From Sistotremastrum niveocremeum HHB9708 (lineage: Eukaryota > Basidiomycota > Agaricomycetes > Sistotremastrales > Sistotremastraceae): DNA of 64,000 bases. Positions 22,825-36,102 of this stretch are shown in pieces. Made by a program: the position numbers and the translations under genes. How positions within the stretch are numbered: position 1 is the stretch's first letter; every line of letters starts with the position of its first letter. Under the pieces are notes generated by a model. That model saw nothing but the letters and a program-made list of their open reading frames with translations. It ran no database searches and was not told the origin of the DNA. The stretch is taken from NCBI GenBank assembly GCA_001630475.1, contig KV419433.1:261096-325095 (forward strand). Reading direction: 5' to 3'.

Positions 22825-23558
22825 TTCCATCGTCGAGGATTTTATAGGTTGATTCGATTGATAGGAGCGCGAGATGTGGGGGCGTTGGTGAACGTTTGAG
22901 AAGTCGGAGGAGGAACCTTGAGCCGAGAGAATAGACCGATCAGGAGGTCAAATACATGGAAGCTATAGCTTTCCGCATTAATCTGAGACTGAACTGCGAT
23001 TCGTGACGTTAACGTTAATTGGTTGACTCACCAGTGGATTATTTCGATGTGAATGTCAGAGCGCGCTTCTAGACGAATCGGGATCGTGTGACGAAGCCTG
23101 TGATGGATCTTAGGGTATTATCCGGAACTAGGCTCAGATTGTATCTACTTACTGGAGTATTCTGGAATCTGGATTTCGATGCCTTCGAACGACAACGCAC
23201 GGAGAACTCGAAGTCTCGGAGTGTCGGAGTTTCAATCCACTTGATGTTGAATTTACATAAAGCAAGACATAAAGTCAAGCATAAAGCGAGCGAGTCCCCG
23301 AGATTGTACCTAACAATCTCGAAGTCGTCAGGCCATAAAGCGATGTGACATCCGCAATTAAACTACTGTGTTTATATAATTAGCATGGAGACATTATTGT
23401 AGTCGAATAGAGTATCTCAAGTCGGTCGGGTGAATATATTAAATTGTAATATGAGATGCATGTCATCGCCGTTATATTTTCCAGACACATAATGTGTAAC
23501 GTCCGGATGTCATGGGTGTCATGATCGTAGCACCGAAACCAAGACTGAGAATTCGAAC
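22825..23558. other. Intergenic region
   Basis: A CTATAAAAT box (minus strand, near 22840) probably serves the HNH-like gene. The rest shows only short frames. Confidence 0.4.
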
Positions 23559-25761
23559 CTAAACAGTCCGACGGTCCGATTCCAGTCCCCGCCCCTGGAA
23601 GGTCTGTCGGACTGGTACAATTGGCCCTCTATACCCGAAAGGGAACGTATCCGTCCAGGTTTCGTCTCCGCGATTCGACTGGAGCTGTCGTCTTATTTCT
23701 TCCTCGTGCGAGTCGTCTTGCGGGATGGGAGGTAAGTTTGTGCGGATAAATTGAGCTGACAACGTCGTAGCGTGGGACGTCGTGTCTAGTACGACATTGG
23801 AAGGGAACGGATGTACGCTTGCAGGGATAAAGTGACCTGTTATTGTTGAAGTGTAGTGTGGGTCTATGGCGTTGGGAGGGATATCGGGGTTCATATGCGT
23901 GTTTCTCGCTTCCTGCGTTGCGGCATCGCTCGAGCCTTGAAGAACATCCTTCATCGTTATCGGGAGTAAAGGAGGTTGCTGTATTGGGTTCCAAGCTGTC
24001 CGAAAGAGGAAGATGATGACGGCTAGGAGGAGGGCTAGTGTTCCCGCAGCGATGGTGACGATAAGTTTCGTAGATAGAGGGAGTGATATCGAGTTTCCAT
24101 CGTTTCCTCGGAGGGCATAGATGATGAATGCGACGACGAATAAGACGAATGACCAGGAGATGAAAATCAAGGGAAGGGAGAGGAATATAGCTAGGATTGG
24201 AGACGATCCGACGTTCTGCAGGTAATCTAACTGCGAACCGTGAATGAATATTTTTAAGTAAATACGGCAAAATGTAGGATAGCTTACCCCTGTCTGTGCG
24301 GTACTTGAACTGCGGGGTTCGTGGATGCGAATGTGATATTGACCCATCAGGACGCTGCCTATCGAGAGGAGCGCGGAGAGTAGAGTTATTGATCTTGAAG
24401 CGTTATCGATGCCGGGAACGGCAATAAATGCAACGGTTGCTCTGTAAAACTGATGTCAGAGGACGACTTTGCCATAGGAACTGAGCCTTACGCTATCATA
24501 ACGGTCGCCTAATATATGATCACCTCCGGTCAATTATACGATTAAACATTGTCATCATTCGCTTACCAACAAGTTCGAGTCCGACCAGCCTTTGAGTTGA
24601 AGCTGAAGAAAGCGTCTCCACCGTGTTTCATTTATCCCTCCACCGTCGAATCGTCTGCGATCCACATCGATTATTTGACGTAAGCATGAGGTAGGGATGC
24701 CGAAGAAGAAAGCGAAAGAAAGGGCGAAGAATATTATGTAAGGGGTGGATCGAAAGTGTGGATGAGAGAAATCTGCGACTTCGCTGCGTTTTCCGAGATT
24801 GCGCAGTGAGCGGGCTTGAGGAGTTCCATATCCGAGTGCAATACGATCTGCAACTGGGTGGATGGGGGATAACGGTGAGTTCAATGGCGAAACCGAATGA
24901 GTCGAATAGCGAATGTAAGCACCTATCGTAGCGGCTACAGCGGCTGTGAACCATACATCCACACTGAAAGCATACGACATGCTGGCTTCATCTGAGACGA
25001 ACGTTATGGATGTCAAATTGAGGAACGTGGGCTGTACCTGGTAACCGCGTTGCGGGGTCGGATAACTCGCGGATGATATCCAGTAGGTCTTTCACCTGAC
25101 CGGGAGTGAAGGAGGATGTACTGGTTGAGAACAGTGTTTGGTCCGCTTTGCACCACATGAGGACGTCGTAGACGTGTCTTCTGGTACCAGGTGGAATTCC
25201 GCGTTCGCAAGGGTGATTTTGAACGAATCTCCAGTATCGTTCTCGCATTTCGAACGCTTCGACGTAATTCAGCATACTGTATCTTCCGCCCGCGAATCAA
25301 ATGGATCACGTACCAAGCTCATGTCTGCCTTCGTATGCCTTGACTGCATTCAGGAAATCTGACAAAGTCTGGTTGAACCTTCCCGCTAAGGCGTAGCGAT
25401 GAAAAACCCATTGATATTTGTTGTGATCGAGAAGGAGCTCCCATGCTTCATTGAAATCGGATTGGTACTGTTGATATTCGGCGGTTTCGGGAATACTAAA
25501 GGCTGCGGGATCAGCAGCGCTGTATCTTGTCTGTAATTTTCGATATTCAGTAACATCGTAAGGGTTGACAGTAGTGACGAGTTTGTGCTCCGCATGGCCG
25601 TAATAGACCCAGCCGCCTGGATGGATGTGCCGTTTCCATCCTCGGTCTGGGAAAGGACTTGATGTGATCGATCATGGCATGATGAGTCTCTACTATCGAA
25701 GGAGTTTCGGCACTCACCCGAACTCCTTTTCGTCTGTAACTTTTGCGAAATCTAGAAACAT
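23559..25761 (-). CDS. WW-like multi-helix membrane protein, paralog 3
   Basis: It starts MFLDFAKVTDEK at 25761. A short intron leads to FPDRGWKRHIHPGGW, VYYGH, TVNPYDVTEYRKLQ, ELLLDHNKYQW, a FEMRERYWRFVQNHPC block and DVLMWCKADQTLFSTS. Then come VWFTAAVAATIGAYIR, a FFALSFAFFFGIPTSCLRQ helix, GWSDSNLLV, LLSIGSVLMGQYHIRIHEP, LQNVGSSPILAIFLSLPL and a last helix before RTAWNPIQQPPLL. The cytoplasmic tail (about 23559-23990) differs from that of paralog 2. Core helices are almost identical to paralog 2 at both DNA and protein level, pointing to a fairly recent duplication followed by tail divergence. About seven exons. Function unknown. Confidence 0.7.
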
Positions 25762-27712
25762 GGTTCAACGTTGGCAAGGGAGGAGGTGGGCTGAGGTGGA
25801 TTCATCTCGCGTTCGAGTTTTGGTGGGCAATATATCGGAGAGTGTCGTGCCTTAATGGAGCCATTTACGGCCACACCAAGGAGCTCGATTGGCGGAATGT
25901 ACCAGACGGCGAACACGTGTCGGGGGGCTGTGGGCACACTAGCCAGGCGTGAATGAAGCCAGTACTAGTCTCATGCTGCCTGTGGAACTCGAGCTTTCCT
26001 TTCGTGAGAGTACCCAGCGGGCCAGGATTGAAATGAGTGCGGGGTTGGTACGCGGTGGATTCTCAAAGTCAATCTGGAATCATTCCTTTGAAGTCTCCAT
26101 GACCGTTGGATTGCCGAGTCCAAGTTCGACATCATGAATCCGTACTCACATGTCGGCTAAAACGAGATAAAGCTAAATCACCTAAATAATATAGACGAAT
26201 GTACGTGCTACCACAAGGATACTGACATTCATTTTTGATCTGCCCCAAAAACCACCGAATGTGCCTCCTGTGTCTTTTCCCTCGGAGTCCTACCCATGCT
26301 TCTGAGAACAATATGACCGATACATCTGGCAACTTGTCCCTCGAAGATAGAAGGAATTAATACAGGAGGATGACGGAACGCGTAATTCCATTGGATGAAG
26401 ATTCATTTAACAGGATGTGAGGAGTGTAGGTGCCGATTGGTCGGTTCCGAGTGCATCTAGGAGGAGCGGGGACTTCTGAAGACTTACTAAGTAAGCCTGG
26501 GAGAAGATGATTGAATCAAGGACGAACGCAGACTACGTTGAGGACAAAAACTGGCTGATAGATGCTATGTATGTGTCGCAAGATTTGGCGATGGGTTGTA
26601 GGAGCTGGTGGTGGCTGATTTTGTGAAGCAAAGGTGACGATACGATGCTGCTCCTTCGAGGGAGAAAGTGGTAAAGAAGCAGTGTGCTATATCGCCGAGG
26701 AGGATGGAGAAACGGACGAACGTTGTCGGATCAAGGTTTGATCGTGAGTCGGACTTGAATTGGGATTGAGTTAAGAAGGAAATGGAGACGGACTAGATGA
26801 GACAGAAAAATTAAGGAGAGTATGGGTTGGTGTCTGTTTGGTGAGCGTAGAGCAGGGAGTGGAAGCCGTTAAGGACTGAGGTTCGGGATTTTTGGGGGAA
26901 GAACTGGATGAGATATGGCCCTGGATTGTCGACTTAGACCCGGGAATTGTCATCGCTTCCACTCCTACGATATCTCCGTTCGAAATCGAATGGGCATCAA
27001 TGACGGAATACCTGGCGCAGTAGCTTCTCTTGGCATGGGGGACGAAAGCGGAGCGATGAGGGTTGTGGAAGAACGTGTGAATATGGTCAGACAGAGCGTA
27101 GATGGATTCGATCAGTATGCAGAGGGGACGATGGAGGAGTGAGCCTTAATTTGTCGGCTATAGCCTGGAGGAGGGAGAAGAGACCTTTCACGACGAAGGC
27201 ATCGAAGCGTGAGAAGATGAAATCCATGAGATGCGGCTATGGATCCAATATCTCATGTGGAAGGGTGTTTCGTTTCGAGACCGTCGGATTGTCAAAGATC
27301 AATGTGAGGATTATCAGAGTACGGGATATGACGTCGTCTGTATGGAGTCACGGACAGTTGTGGAGGACGATGGACGAACACCAGGTCTAGCGGAGCGAAG
27401 TATTGCAGGACTTCGCGAGGGTTTTTGCAAGATCGCGTCGCCGATTTCGGGAAGGCGGCTGCCGACGAAAAGAAGAGGGAAGGAGGCCGAACGAGGTAGT
27501 CGGCAGAGGAGATCTGGAGCCTCCGTTGCGCGATTCATGAGATATCCATATCACAAGAGTTTGACGTCCATGCCGTTGCGATAAAAACCGAAAGCCGAAC
27601 TCGACAAGGAAACTCGAGGACGAAAAATTTGTTGCCGGTTTCAGGGAGACCGAGCTTGACGTCACAGGAATCCGATGAATCTCTCGCAAAGATTGCATGA
27701 GACAACTGCGAT
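25762..27712. other. Unresolved region, possible minus-strand gene
   Basis: On the minus strand a long open frame runs from about 27139 to 26771 and ends in a Ser/Thr/Pro-rich tail. Other fragments lie at 27139-27777. I could not join them into a convincing multi-exon gene or recognise a domain. The segment 25762-26340 is promoter or spacer for the gene ending at 25761. A decayed or strongly split gene is possible. Confidence 0.3.
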
Positions 27713-27874
27713 ATGGGCAGAAACTCTCGTGGGGGAATGCCGCACAGACATGACACAGCGCTCAGAACGGCGCGCAAGGCAACCCTGGCTCACTTACGTA
27801 ATCGACTTTTACTGCCGCTTCCACCTTCTGCACGGCCGCAGTTGCCATCGCTGCCTCCACCTCCCTCCATCTCA

Positions 27875-30800
27875 ATGGACGACTTCGCGAACCTTGTCTC
27901 ACGTGCAAATCCAGCAGCGTCGCAATACCAGCCAGCAGGACTCGGCTATCCACCCCCAACAACGACGAATGGAGGACTTCACAGCTCGAACGATCCTGAA
28001 TCTCATAATATCTTTCTGATTGACGACGATGACGACGAACCTGTTCAGCCTGATTCGGCGTTTAGGAGTGCGCCGATGGCTAGTGTTGAGAGTGGGTTGC
28101 CGTTTGCGGGGAGGGGGGCTCCGGCTGCGGGGACGAGTTGGGAGGATACGGAGATGGATCAGGTGGATTTGCCGGGGCCTAGGGGGATGAGTCGACCGAA
28201 GAAGAAGAGGAAGATGAGTTGGGATTTGAAGTGGCCTTGGCAGAAAGAAAAAGTGAGGGAGGGGGATAGGGTGATTACGCTCAACGACGAGGTCGCCAAC
28301 TATGCGGAGAAGTATTGCTCGAATTATGTGTCGACGAGCAAGTATAATCCCGTCACTTTCGTTCCCAAGTTCCTTTTGGGTACGTGTATTCCGTTAATTA
28401 ATTGACCTCATGAATCTCATTGACACGTCTCGTTTAGAACAATTCTCAAAATACGCCAATCTATTCTTCCTTTTCACCGCTTTAATCCAACAAGTCCCAG
28501 GCGTCTCCCCTACAAACCGCTACACCACCATCGCACCCCTCGCCGTCGTCCTCCTCGCATCAGCATTCAAAGAATTCCAAGAAGACCTTAAAAGACATCA
28601 GTCGGATGCAGAGCTTAACGCGAGACATGCGAAAGTGCTGGATTCTGGAGGACGATTTGTTCAGAAGAGGTGGAAGGATATTAGGGTTGGGGATTTGATT
28701 AGGGTGGAGAGTGATGAGTTTATTCCTGCTGATTTGGTTCTGGTGGCTTCGTCTGAGCCGGAAGGATTGTGTTATATCGAGACGTCGAATCTTGATGGGT
28801 AAGTCCTCCGCACTTCATTTGGAGATTGTACGCTGATGAGGAGTGTAGAGAGACGAATTTGAAGATCAAACAAGCTTCCCCGCATACATCGAAACTAACA
28901 ACTCCCCAATCTGTCCTCTCACTAAAAGGCACCCTCCGCTGCGAACAACCCAATAACTCCCTCTACACATTCTCCGGAACAATCACTTCACCCCCTACCG
29001 CACCCATCCCTCTAGGCCCAGACCAACTCCTCCTCCGCGGTGCCCAACTTCGAAATACACCATGGGTATATGGGTTAGCGATCTATACGGGTCATGAGAC
29101 GAAGTTGATGAGAAATGCGACGAGTGCGCCGATTAAGAGGACGAATGTGGAGAAGAGGGTTAATACGCAGATTGTGTTTCTGTTCGTTGCGCTCCTTGCG
29201 CTTAGTCTTGCGAGTTCGATTGGGAGTGTTATTAGGACTTGGTTCTTCGCTGGCGGGCAGTGGTATCTTTCGTATACGGGTGGATTTGGCGGAAAAGGTG
29301 CGTTTCTCGTCTTCCTTCTTGGGTGATAGGTATTGATGAAGGTGATAGCTCGGTTATTCGTCGAAGGTATTTTATTCGGGCTGAACGTTGTGTGGATTTG
29401 TGCTGATTAAATGCCAGATATTCTCACTTTTATTATCCTCTACAACAATCTCATTCCCATCTCCCTCATCGTCACTCTCGAAATCGTCCGCTTCCAACAA
29501 TCCATCCTCATCAATTCCGATCTCGACATGTATTACGAACCCTCCGATACACCTGCGCTTTGTCGAACATCATCCCTCGTTGAGGAGTTGGGACAGATTG
29601 AGTATGTGTTTAGTGATAAGACGGGGACGTTGACGCAGAATATGATGGAGTTTTGGGGATGTTGTGTGGGGGGTGTTGCGTATTCTGAGGTTGTGGATGA
29701 GTCGAAGGTTGATGAGGAGGAGGATCCTAATTCGAATGGGGGGAATTCGAGGAAATGGAGGACTTTCAAAGATCTGAGGACGGAACTCGAATCTGGGCGA
29801 CAATCGAATAATCCTTTCGTCGATCCTCAGCTCGTTGTGTCACCGGCAAATGCCGCTCGACGTGTCCTGGAAGAGTTTATGACGCTGCTCGCGGTGTGTC
29901 ATACGGTTATTCCGGAGAGGAAAGATGATGGGAGTATCAAGTATCAGGCTAGTTCGCCTGATGAAGCTGCTCTTGTGGCGGGTGCTGAGATGCTCGGATA
30001 TCAATTTCATGTAAGCCTTTTCGTTCTCCATCGTCCTGGGTGAAATTGACTGACGGGAATGGCGCAGACTCGAAAGCCGCGTTCGGTATATGTTGATGTG
30101 ATGGGGACGACGAGGGAGTATGAGATTTTGAATGTGTGCGAGTTTAATTCGACGAGGAAGAGGATGTCGACTGTCGTTAGGGCCCCTGATGGAACGATCA
30201 AACTCTTTTGTAAAGGGGCTGATACCGTCATCCTCGAGAGGCTTTCGAAGGAGGAACAGCCCTATACTGAGCGGACTTTGGCTCAACTTGAGGTGAGTGT
30301 ACTTCGCTGTCTTATTCGATCATGACGTTCAATCTTTGCGACAGGATTACGCGACTGAGGGACTACGGACACTATGTCTTGCGAGTCGGGATATCAGCGC
30401 CGCGGAGTACTCTACCTGGTCATCACTCTACGATAAAGCCGCCGCTCGAATCTCAGGACGTGGAGATGCACTCGACGAAGTAGCCGAATTGATCGAGAAA
30501 GATATGTCCCTTCTCGGAGCTACGGCGGTGGAAGATAAACTGCAGGAGGGGGTGCCGGATACGATACATACACTTCAGATGGCGGGGATTAAAGTTTGGG
30601 TGTTGACGGGTGATAGGCAGGAGACTGCTATTAATATTGGGATGAGTTGTAGACTTATTTCGGAGAGTATGAATTTGGTACGTTCTCTTTATTTTATTTT
30701 TATTGGGGTGTTGATGGGATGGGGGTAGGTGATTGTTAATGAGGAGAGTGCGCATGAAACGGAACAGTTTCTTTCGAAGAGGTTGACGGCGATCAAGAAT

Positions 30801-32634
30801 CAGCGGAAGTCGGGCGAATTGGAGGATTTAGCGCTCGTTATCGGTACGTTGGCCCTTCTTGATCTAGCGGGTTCTTCTGACAAGAATGGGTAGACGGAAA
30901 GAGCCTTACCTTTGCGCTTGAGAAAGAGATATCAAAAACCTTCCTCGAACTCGCGATAATGTGCAAAGCCGTCATCTGCTGTAAGTTTCACGTCACGTGA
31001 TCCTCATCTTGCTGACGTGTTCATTCTTCGTCGGTTGTTTAGGTCGCGTGAGCCCGTTGCAGAAAGCGCTCGTTGTGAAGCTCGTGAAGAAGAATCAGAA
31101 AGCGATCCTGTTGGCTATTGGAGATGGAGCGAACGACGTTAGTATGATTCAAGCTGCGCATGTCGGAGTTGGTATTTCCGGAGTTGAGGTTCGTCCCGTC
31201 TTTTTCTGCGGGGTGCGATGTGGTGACGGGGTGGGATAGGGTCTGCAAGCTGCAAGATCTGCGGATGTTGCGATTTCGCAGTTTCGGTTTTTGAAGAAGT
31301 TGTTGCTTGTGCATGGGGCTTGGAGTTATCAGAGGCTTTCGAAGCTTATTCTTTGTATGTGTTTTCTTTTCGTTTGATTCGAGGAGAGGAGAGGGCTGAT
31401 GTTTCGGATTCGTAGACTCGTTCTATAAGAATATCGTCCTGTACATGACGCAGTTCTGGGTACGTCACTATTCGTCCTGCATGTCGAGTCGAGTCGTTTC
31501 GGTCTCTAATATCCGTATGCATAGTATTCATTCTTCAACAACTTCTCCGGACAAATCGCATACGAATCATGGACTCTCTCGCTGTACAACGTCCTCTTCA
31601 CCGTCCTCCCTCCGCTCGTCATCGGCGTCTTCGATCAATTCGTCTCTGCCCGTCTATTAGACCGATATCCTCAGCTTTATATGCTCGGACAGCAGAATGT
31701 GTTCTTCACTCCGAAGGCGTTTTGGATGTGGGTCGGGAATGCTTTGTATCATAGCATCGTGCGTTATCTTTGTCGTTGGCCCTATCTGGTCATTGATGAT
31801 TGATTGATTTGGGGTAGGTCTTGTTTGGATTTTCGATCATTATGTTTTGGGGAGATCTGAAGCAGGCGACTGGGTTTGATACGGGACATTGGTTCTGGGG
31901 TACTACGTTGTATCTTGCTGTTCTCTTGACTGTTCTTGGAAAAGCGGCTTTAGTTTCCGAGTAAGTCATCCCTCGCATCGAAGTCCCTTCTCGATTGACG
32001 TCATTGATAAGCCTATGGACTAAATATACCGTTGCTGGTGAGTCTTTCAGTCTCGGCGGTTTAGTTGGATACTTACTCTGAGACAGCGATACCTGGTTCA
32101 TTTGTCTTTACTATGGTCTGGTTACCTTTATATGCTCTTATCGCTCCTGCAATCGGATTCTCGACCGAATATTCCGGAATCGTACCACGACTGTGGACCG
32201 ATGGCGTTTTCTACTTTACTATCCTCCTTCTCCCTTTCATATGTCTCGTCCGAGACTTCGTGTGGAAATAGTAAGTCGTTAATATTCTTCCCTGTCGGGC
32301 AACGAATTGATGCGTGTTGATATAGTTATCGTCGGACGTACATGCCTTTATCTTATCATATCGCTCAAGAGCTTCAAAAGTATAATATTCCGGATTATAG
32401 ACCTCGTCAAGAGCAGTACGTTATCTATCTATTGGTCTTACTACGGATCTCCTTATGTTCACACGTCATCGCAGATTCCAAAAAGCAATCAAAAAAGTCC
32501 GCGCTGTGCAGCGCATGCGTCGGAATCGCGGTTTCGCATTCAGTCAGACCGAAAACGGATCACGGCAAGATCAGGCGAGGATGATTCGGGCTTATGATAC
32601 TTCGCAGGCTTATGCGCGGCCGAGTGGATATTAG
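27875..32634 (+). CDS. DRS2: P4-ATPase phospholipid flippase, DRS2 type
   Basis: Seventeen exons join in phase and give 1,269 residues (exon starts 27875, 28438, 28849, 29418, 30068, 30345, 30729, 30894, 31043, 31240, 31416, 31525, 31818, 32012, 32087, 32326, 32475). P4-ATPases move phosphatidylserine and phosphatidylethanolamine to the cytosolic leaflet of trans-Golgi and plasma membranes with a CDC50-type subunit. Visible hallmarks are [18 protein letters not shown], the PISL motif in helix 4, the phosphorylation site [10 protein letters not shown] near residue 505, [43 protein letters not shown] and about ten helices. The C-terminus [18 protein letters not shown] carries the GFAFS element that in yeast Drs2 belongs to the autoinhibitory tail. 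The start is uncertain: an in-frame ATG at 27713 would add 54 residues. A gene this complete is likely functional. Confidence 0.92.
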
Positions 32635-32811
32635 AATTTGTCTGTCGCATTATGATTTTTATTTAGTAATGTTTCTTTTGTGCTAGTATGATCCTATACC
32701 CGTGTCGCCATAATATCGTGAGTTGGGAGGTCGTATGTGCGTGGTTCGACGTAGAGTGTAGGCATACTAGTATTTCTTTGCATGGTTGTCATATCTCGGC
32801 ATCCGCCGGTT
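32635..32811 (+). other. 3' flank of the flippase gene
   Basis: It is short and A/T-rich, lies between the DRS2 stop codon and the MITE target duplication, and probably contains the 3' UTR and poly(A) site. Confidence 0.4.
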
Positions 32812-32820
32812 AGTCGTGAA

Positions 32821-33478
32821 GAACCCAAGGTCCGTGCACAATCGGCAAGATTCGGCATGCCCGCTCGACGGCTTCAATTTCTCGTAGGTCCGACCAGCGC
32901 TTAGACTCTGACCGCCGAGAAACTCAAGACATTTAAACTTCTGTGATATTGAAATTGTACTCGGAGATGTCGAGACCAAGATAATGGAACAACCTCATAG
33001 ATATCAACATTCTTGACTATTATTTGCTTGTTTTCGATTTTTTCCCATGAAAGACTGCGAAAAAATGCGCTAAATAATGACTTGGTATATGTATTGCTTC
33101 CCAGCTAAAAATAGCAAGACTCGGAGCAAGAAGCAAGAGGCGTATCATGCATCCGACGATCTCTGTTTGACAGCTGCAGCGCTCATTCGAAAGCTAACCA
33201 GCAGAATTGCAGAACTAATTAGACATACATCATTTGGATATTGCAGACTGTCCAGGAGCCTTTGTGGGTCTCATACTCCTGTATATCATCGTCGGGTAAC
33301 GTTAGAGAATCAGAAAGACACAAGAAAAGTCGCCGGCGATCGCTGTCAAAATGTCAAGGAAGACAGGAAGGGCGGCGTGGGAAGAAATCTCTCTTTTGCG
33401 GTTCTTCGGATATAGGAGTGCTTGAGCCCGTGACGTGAAGATGCCGAATCTTGCCGATTGTGCACGGACCTTGGGTTC
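32821..33478. mobile_element. MULE-like MITE (658 bp) with 38-bp perfect terminal repeats
   Basis: The first 38 bases (32821-32858, starting GAACCCAAGGTCC) are the exact reverse complement of the last 38 (33441-33478). The direct repeat AGTCGTGAA flanks both ends at 32812-32820 and 33479-33487, a 9-bp target duplication. The interior has no long frame and no transposase. A 9-bp duplication with long inverted ends fits a non-autonomous Mutator-like element. Perfect ends and duplication mean the insertion is young. It sits 180 bp after the DRS2 stop codon. Confidence 0.88.
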
Positions 33479-33487
33479 AGTCGTGAA

Positions 33488-34060
33488 TACGGGTAATTCC
33501 CCCTTTCGAGGCAGTTCAAAAAGCTGCAAGATATCGGGAGCAGGAACGTGGGTGCATCGGCCGCCAGGGATCAATAACTCGATTGAGTCGTTCCTGTGAA
33601 GCACAGAACGCACAGGATACACCGCATCGGCGAACTTAGCGTCGGTGTCGGTTGGCCAAGACGTACCTGTACCTGTCATGGTCCAGCTGCTTGACATAAT
33701 GGAGCGACTAGGCCGGGTACGCCAACTCTAGTGCATCCACAAAGTCGAGGCTTATAATTTCCCAACCTCGAGCTCCGCGATGTGGTCTGAGTCGTCGCTT
33801 CAGACTCTTCATGAGCCCAATCCCCAGACTGGTCTGCTAAAACCTCCAATCTGTTGCATCCGATTAGCTCTCTCGGTCCGAGCAGATTCAGGAGCATATT
33901 CCCTTCACAGAATAATCAAGAACCGAACTCTATTCTGAACCTTACTTTGAGTCTAGACTCACATTTATCTAAGCGCCCGTCACTTCTACCCATTTCTTTC
34001 GGTTCCCGTCATTCGCTTCGCCTTTAACTCCTCTGGATCTCTCTTTTCAACCGAGAAGAT
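33488..34060. other. Intergenic region upstream of the gene at 34061
   Basis: It contains the probable promoter and 5' UTR; the strand leading into 34061 is rich in CT, typical of fungal leaders. Minus-strand frames (33302-33897) look like chance. Confidence 0.4.
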
Positions 34061-35919
34061 ATGCCCTCATCGTCGTCTGCATCGTCCTCTACTTCCAAGC
34101 CTACTGCGTCTACAGCTGGAGGTCGAGAAGTTGCTGTTGCCAAGGATGCTCAGGAACGGATAACAGGTCAAAGCGAGAAACGTGAGAGCAGTACGACTGC
34201 AACATTCGTCAGTGCCGTACTATCTATGTCGCCGCTCAACAACGGTAATAAAACAGCCGGTGCTTCAAAGAGTTCTACTGGGAATACTGCGAAGATGAAA
34301 GCGACGGAATCGGATCCCACAACGACAGTGAGCCACTTTTTCTCCTCTCACAATGCCTTGCATGCTTATCCATTAGGATCTCCAGATCGGCACCTACATG
34401 GGCCACGCATCTGTTTTACATAATTTGCGTCAAGGAATGAAGAGTGTTTTCTCCAACGATGATCTCGAGGGGGATATTGGAAGACTCACGACACTCTCCG
34501 CTCGCGTCTTCGCTTCCTATAACGCGGCGCGTCTAATCTTGTCCATGAATCCTGATGCGAATGTTTCGGGATACGAGATACTGGCTGAATTGACAAACTC
34601 GTATATCAACAAGGTTCGTCTTTCGAGTTTGGATGATGATCCCGCTGTCGTATGGACTGACATTTTCTTTCGAAGAATGTCTCGGAGATATTATCTCAGT
34701 GGGAGAAAAGTGTTGGTTTGATCTTGCAGACGATGCATTCACTCGCGTTATTCACCTCCGCACTCAAACTGAGGGGTACAATCCATAGTCTCGCATCAGG
34801 AGAGAACCTTCGCTTATTACTTAGGTATGTCGAGTCCGGCTAACCGATCTATAACCAGTCTAATCCTTGCTTTATTACTATAGTGAACTCCAATCGTCCA
34901 GCGAAATCGCACTTGATACCCATGTCCCCAGTGCAGCCGTCGTAGTTCTCCTTCCACACACCGTCACTGTGATATACAAGCCCCTCCCCGGAGACCCTCT
35001 CAAAGCCATCTTCGTAATCTTCGATACTCTTCCCAATGCTTCTCTTAAAACCTCCGCGCCGTCGCTAAGCATATTTCATTCCTCCGACTCTGTCATCGGA
35101 TACCTCCTTGAGCTGTTTTACGTCCCCCCTTCGAAGCTTTCTTCCATCCCCGCTTCGGAAATTGAACAACTCACTCATTTTACCGCTCAATGCTTCATCC
35201 CTTTGCCCCTTGATTCGCTAGATCCTGCTTCGAGGGTCTCGGTCGACGAGCCAATTCGGTCTTATGATCAGACGTTGCAGATTTTGCAATTACAGTCTCA
35301 GCTTACGCTTGAACATCAGCGGAAGGTGAAAATTAGGAAAGAGGCGCAGGAATATCAGGATCGATGTGCGGTGCTGTCACAGTATATCGTGAGGCTCAGA
35401 CAGGAAAGGAGTGACTTGACGGACGAACTTGCGGCGTTGAAGGCGAGGTATAAGCTTGAAGATGGAGGCGGGGGGAATACTGACAAGAAGAGTCCGCAGA
35501 TTATGGTCAACGGAATGGAAGGGACCGATGTGTTCGTCCAGACGGGTACGAGTACGAGCGGAGCTGTGAGGGGGCAAGACAAGATGGCACCCGATCGCGA
35601 TCGGGCTAAAGGGAGCCCACCTACGAAGAAGAGAAAGACATCTCCCACTCGAGAATCAGCCCATCCGAGCGATGCTCTTGGAGTCTCTTCTTCGCGCGAC
35701 ATCCCTCCAGTTCAGAACGTGGCTGTACTTCCGACGCCAGTATCGCCCGTCTTTACACCTCCGAATGTAGATGGGGAACAGATACATTCTACGAGAGCCA
35801 GTATACAGGAGATGATGGAGGGAATGAGTCTGGTGTCTGAGCCGGGGTCGGGTGCTTTAAATGTATCTTCCGACTCGGCTTCGACTTCGTTGGCCTCTGA
35901 TCATTTATTTACTAGTTAA
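34061..35919 (+). CDS. Coiled-coil protein with peptidase-like domain, His lost
   Basis: Four exons (34061-34327, 34377-34613, 34676-34824, 34884-35919) give 562 residues. A Ser/Thr-rich start (MPSSSSASSSTSKP) is followed by IGTYMGHASVLHNLRQGM, SARVFASYNAARLI and GYEILAELTNSYINK. A second block has VPSAAVVVLLPHTVTVIYKPL and IFVIFDTLPNASLK, ending GYLLELFYVPPSKL. A coiled coil follows (about 35270-35460) and then a disordered Ser/Pro tail with basic KKRKTSP. Exon pattern and sequence match 42272-44061; the second block also matches the gene at 5492. Where that gene has FDSH, this one has FDTL, so if the domain is a peptidase it should be inactive. Role unknown; scaffold or ubiquitin-related functions are inference. 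Confidence 0.75.
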
Positions 35920-36102
35920 TTTTATTTCAGTGATTATCATTCTGCTGTACGGACAACAGTATACAATGTTAATACTTGAGATATATGATAATCTAAGTAC
36001 GAGTCAGAGTACATAATGATACGTGTTCGGGCAGTCAGAAATATGCAAGGGAGTACAATAAAGTCAATGTCGGCGGATCATTAGGGAAATGGTGTATATC
36101 AG

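Noticed and set aside
27713-27874. In-frame upstream start for the flippase
   Set aside because: The upstream residues are low-complexity Pro/Arg/Leu, unlike the conserved start; kept only as an alternative.
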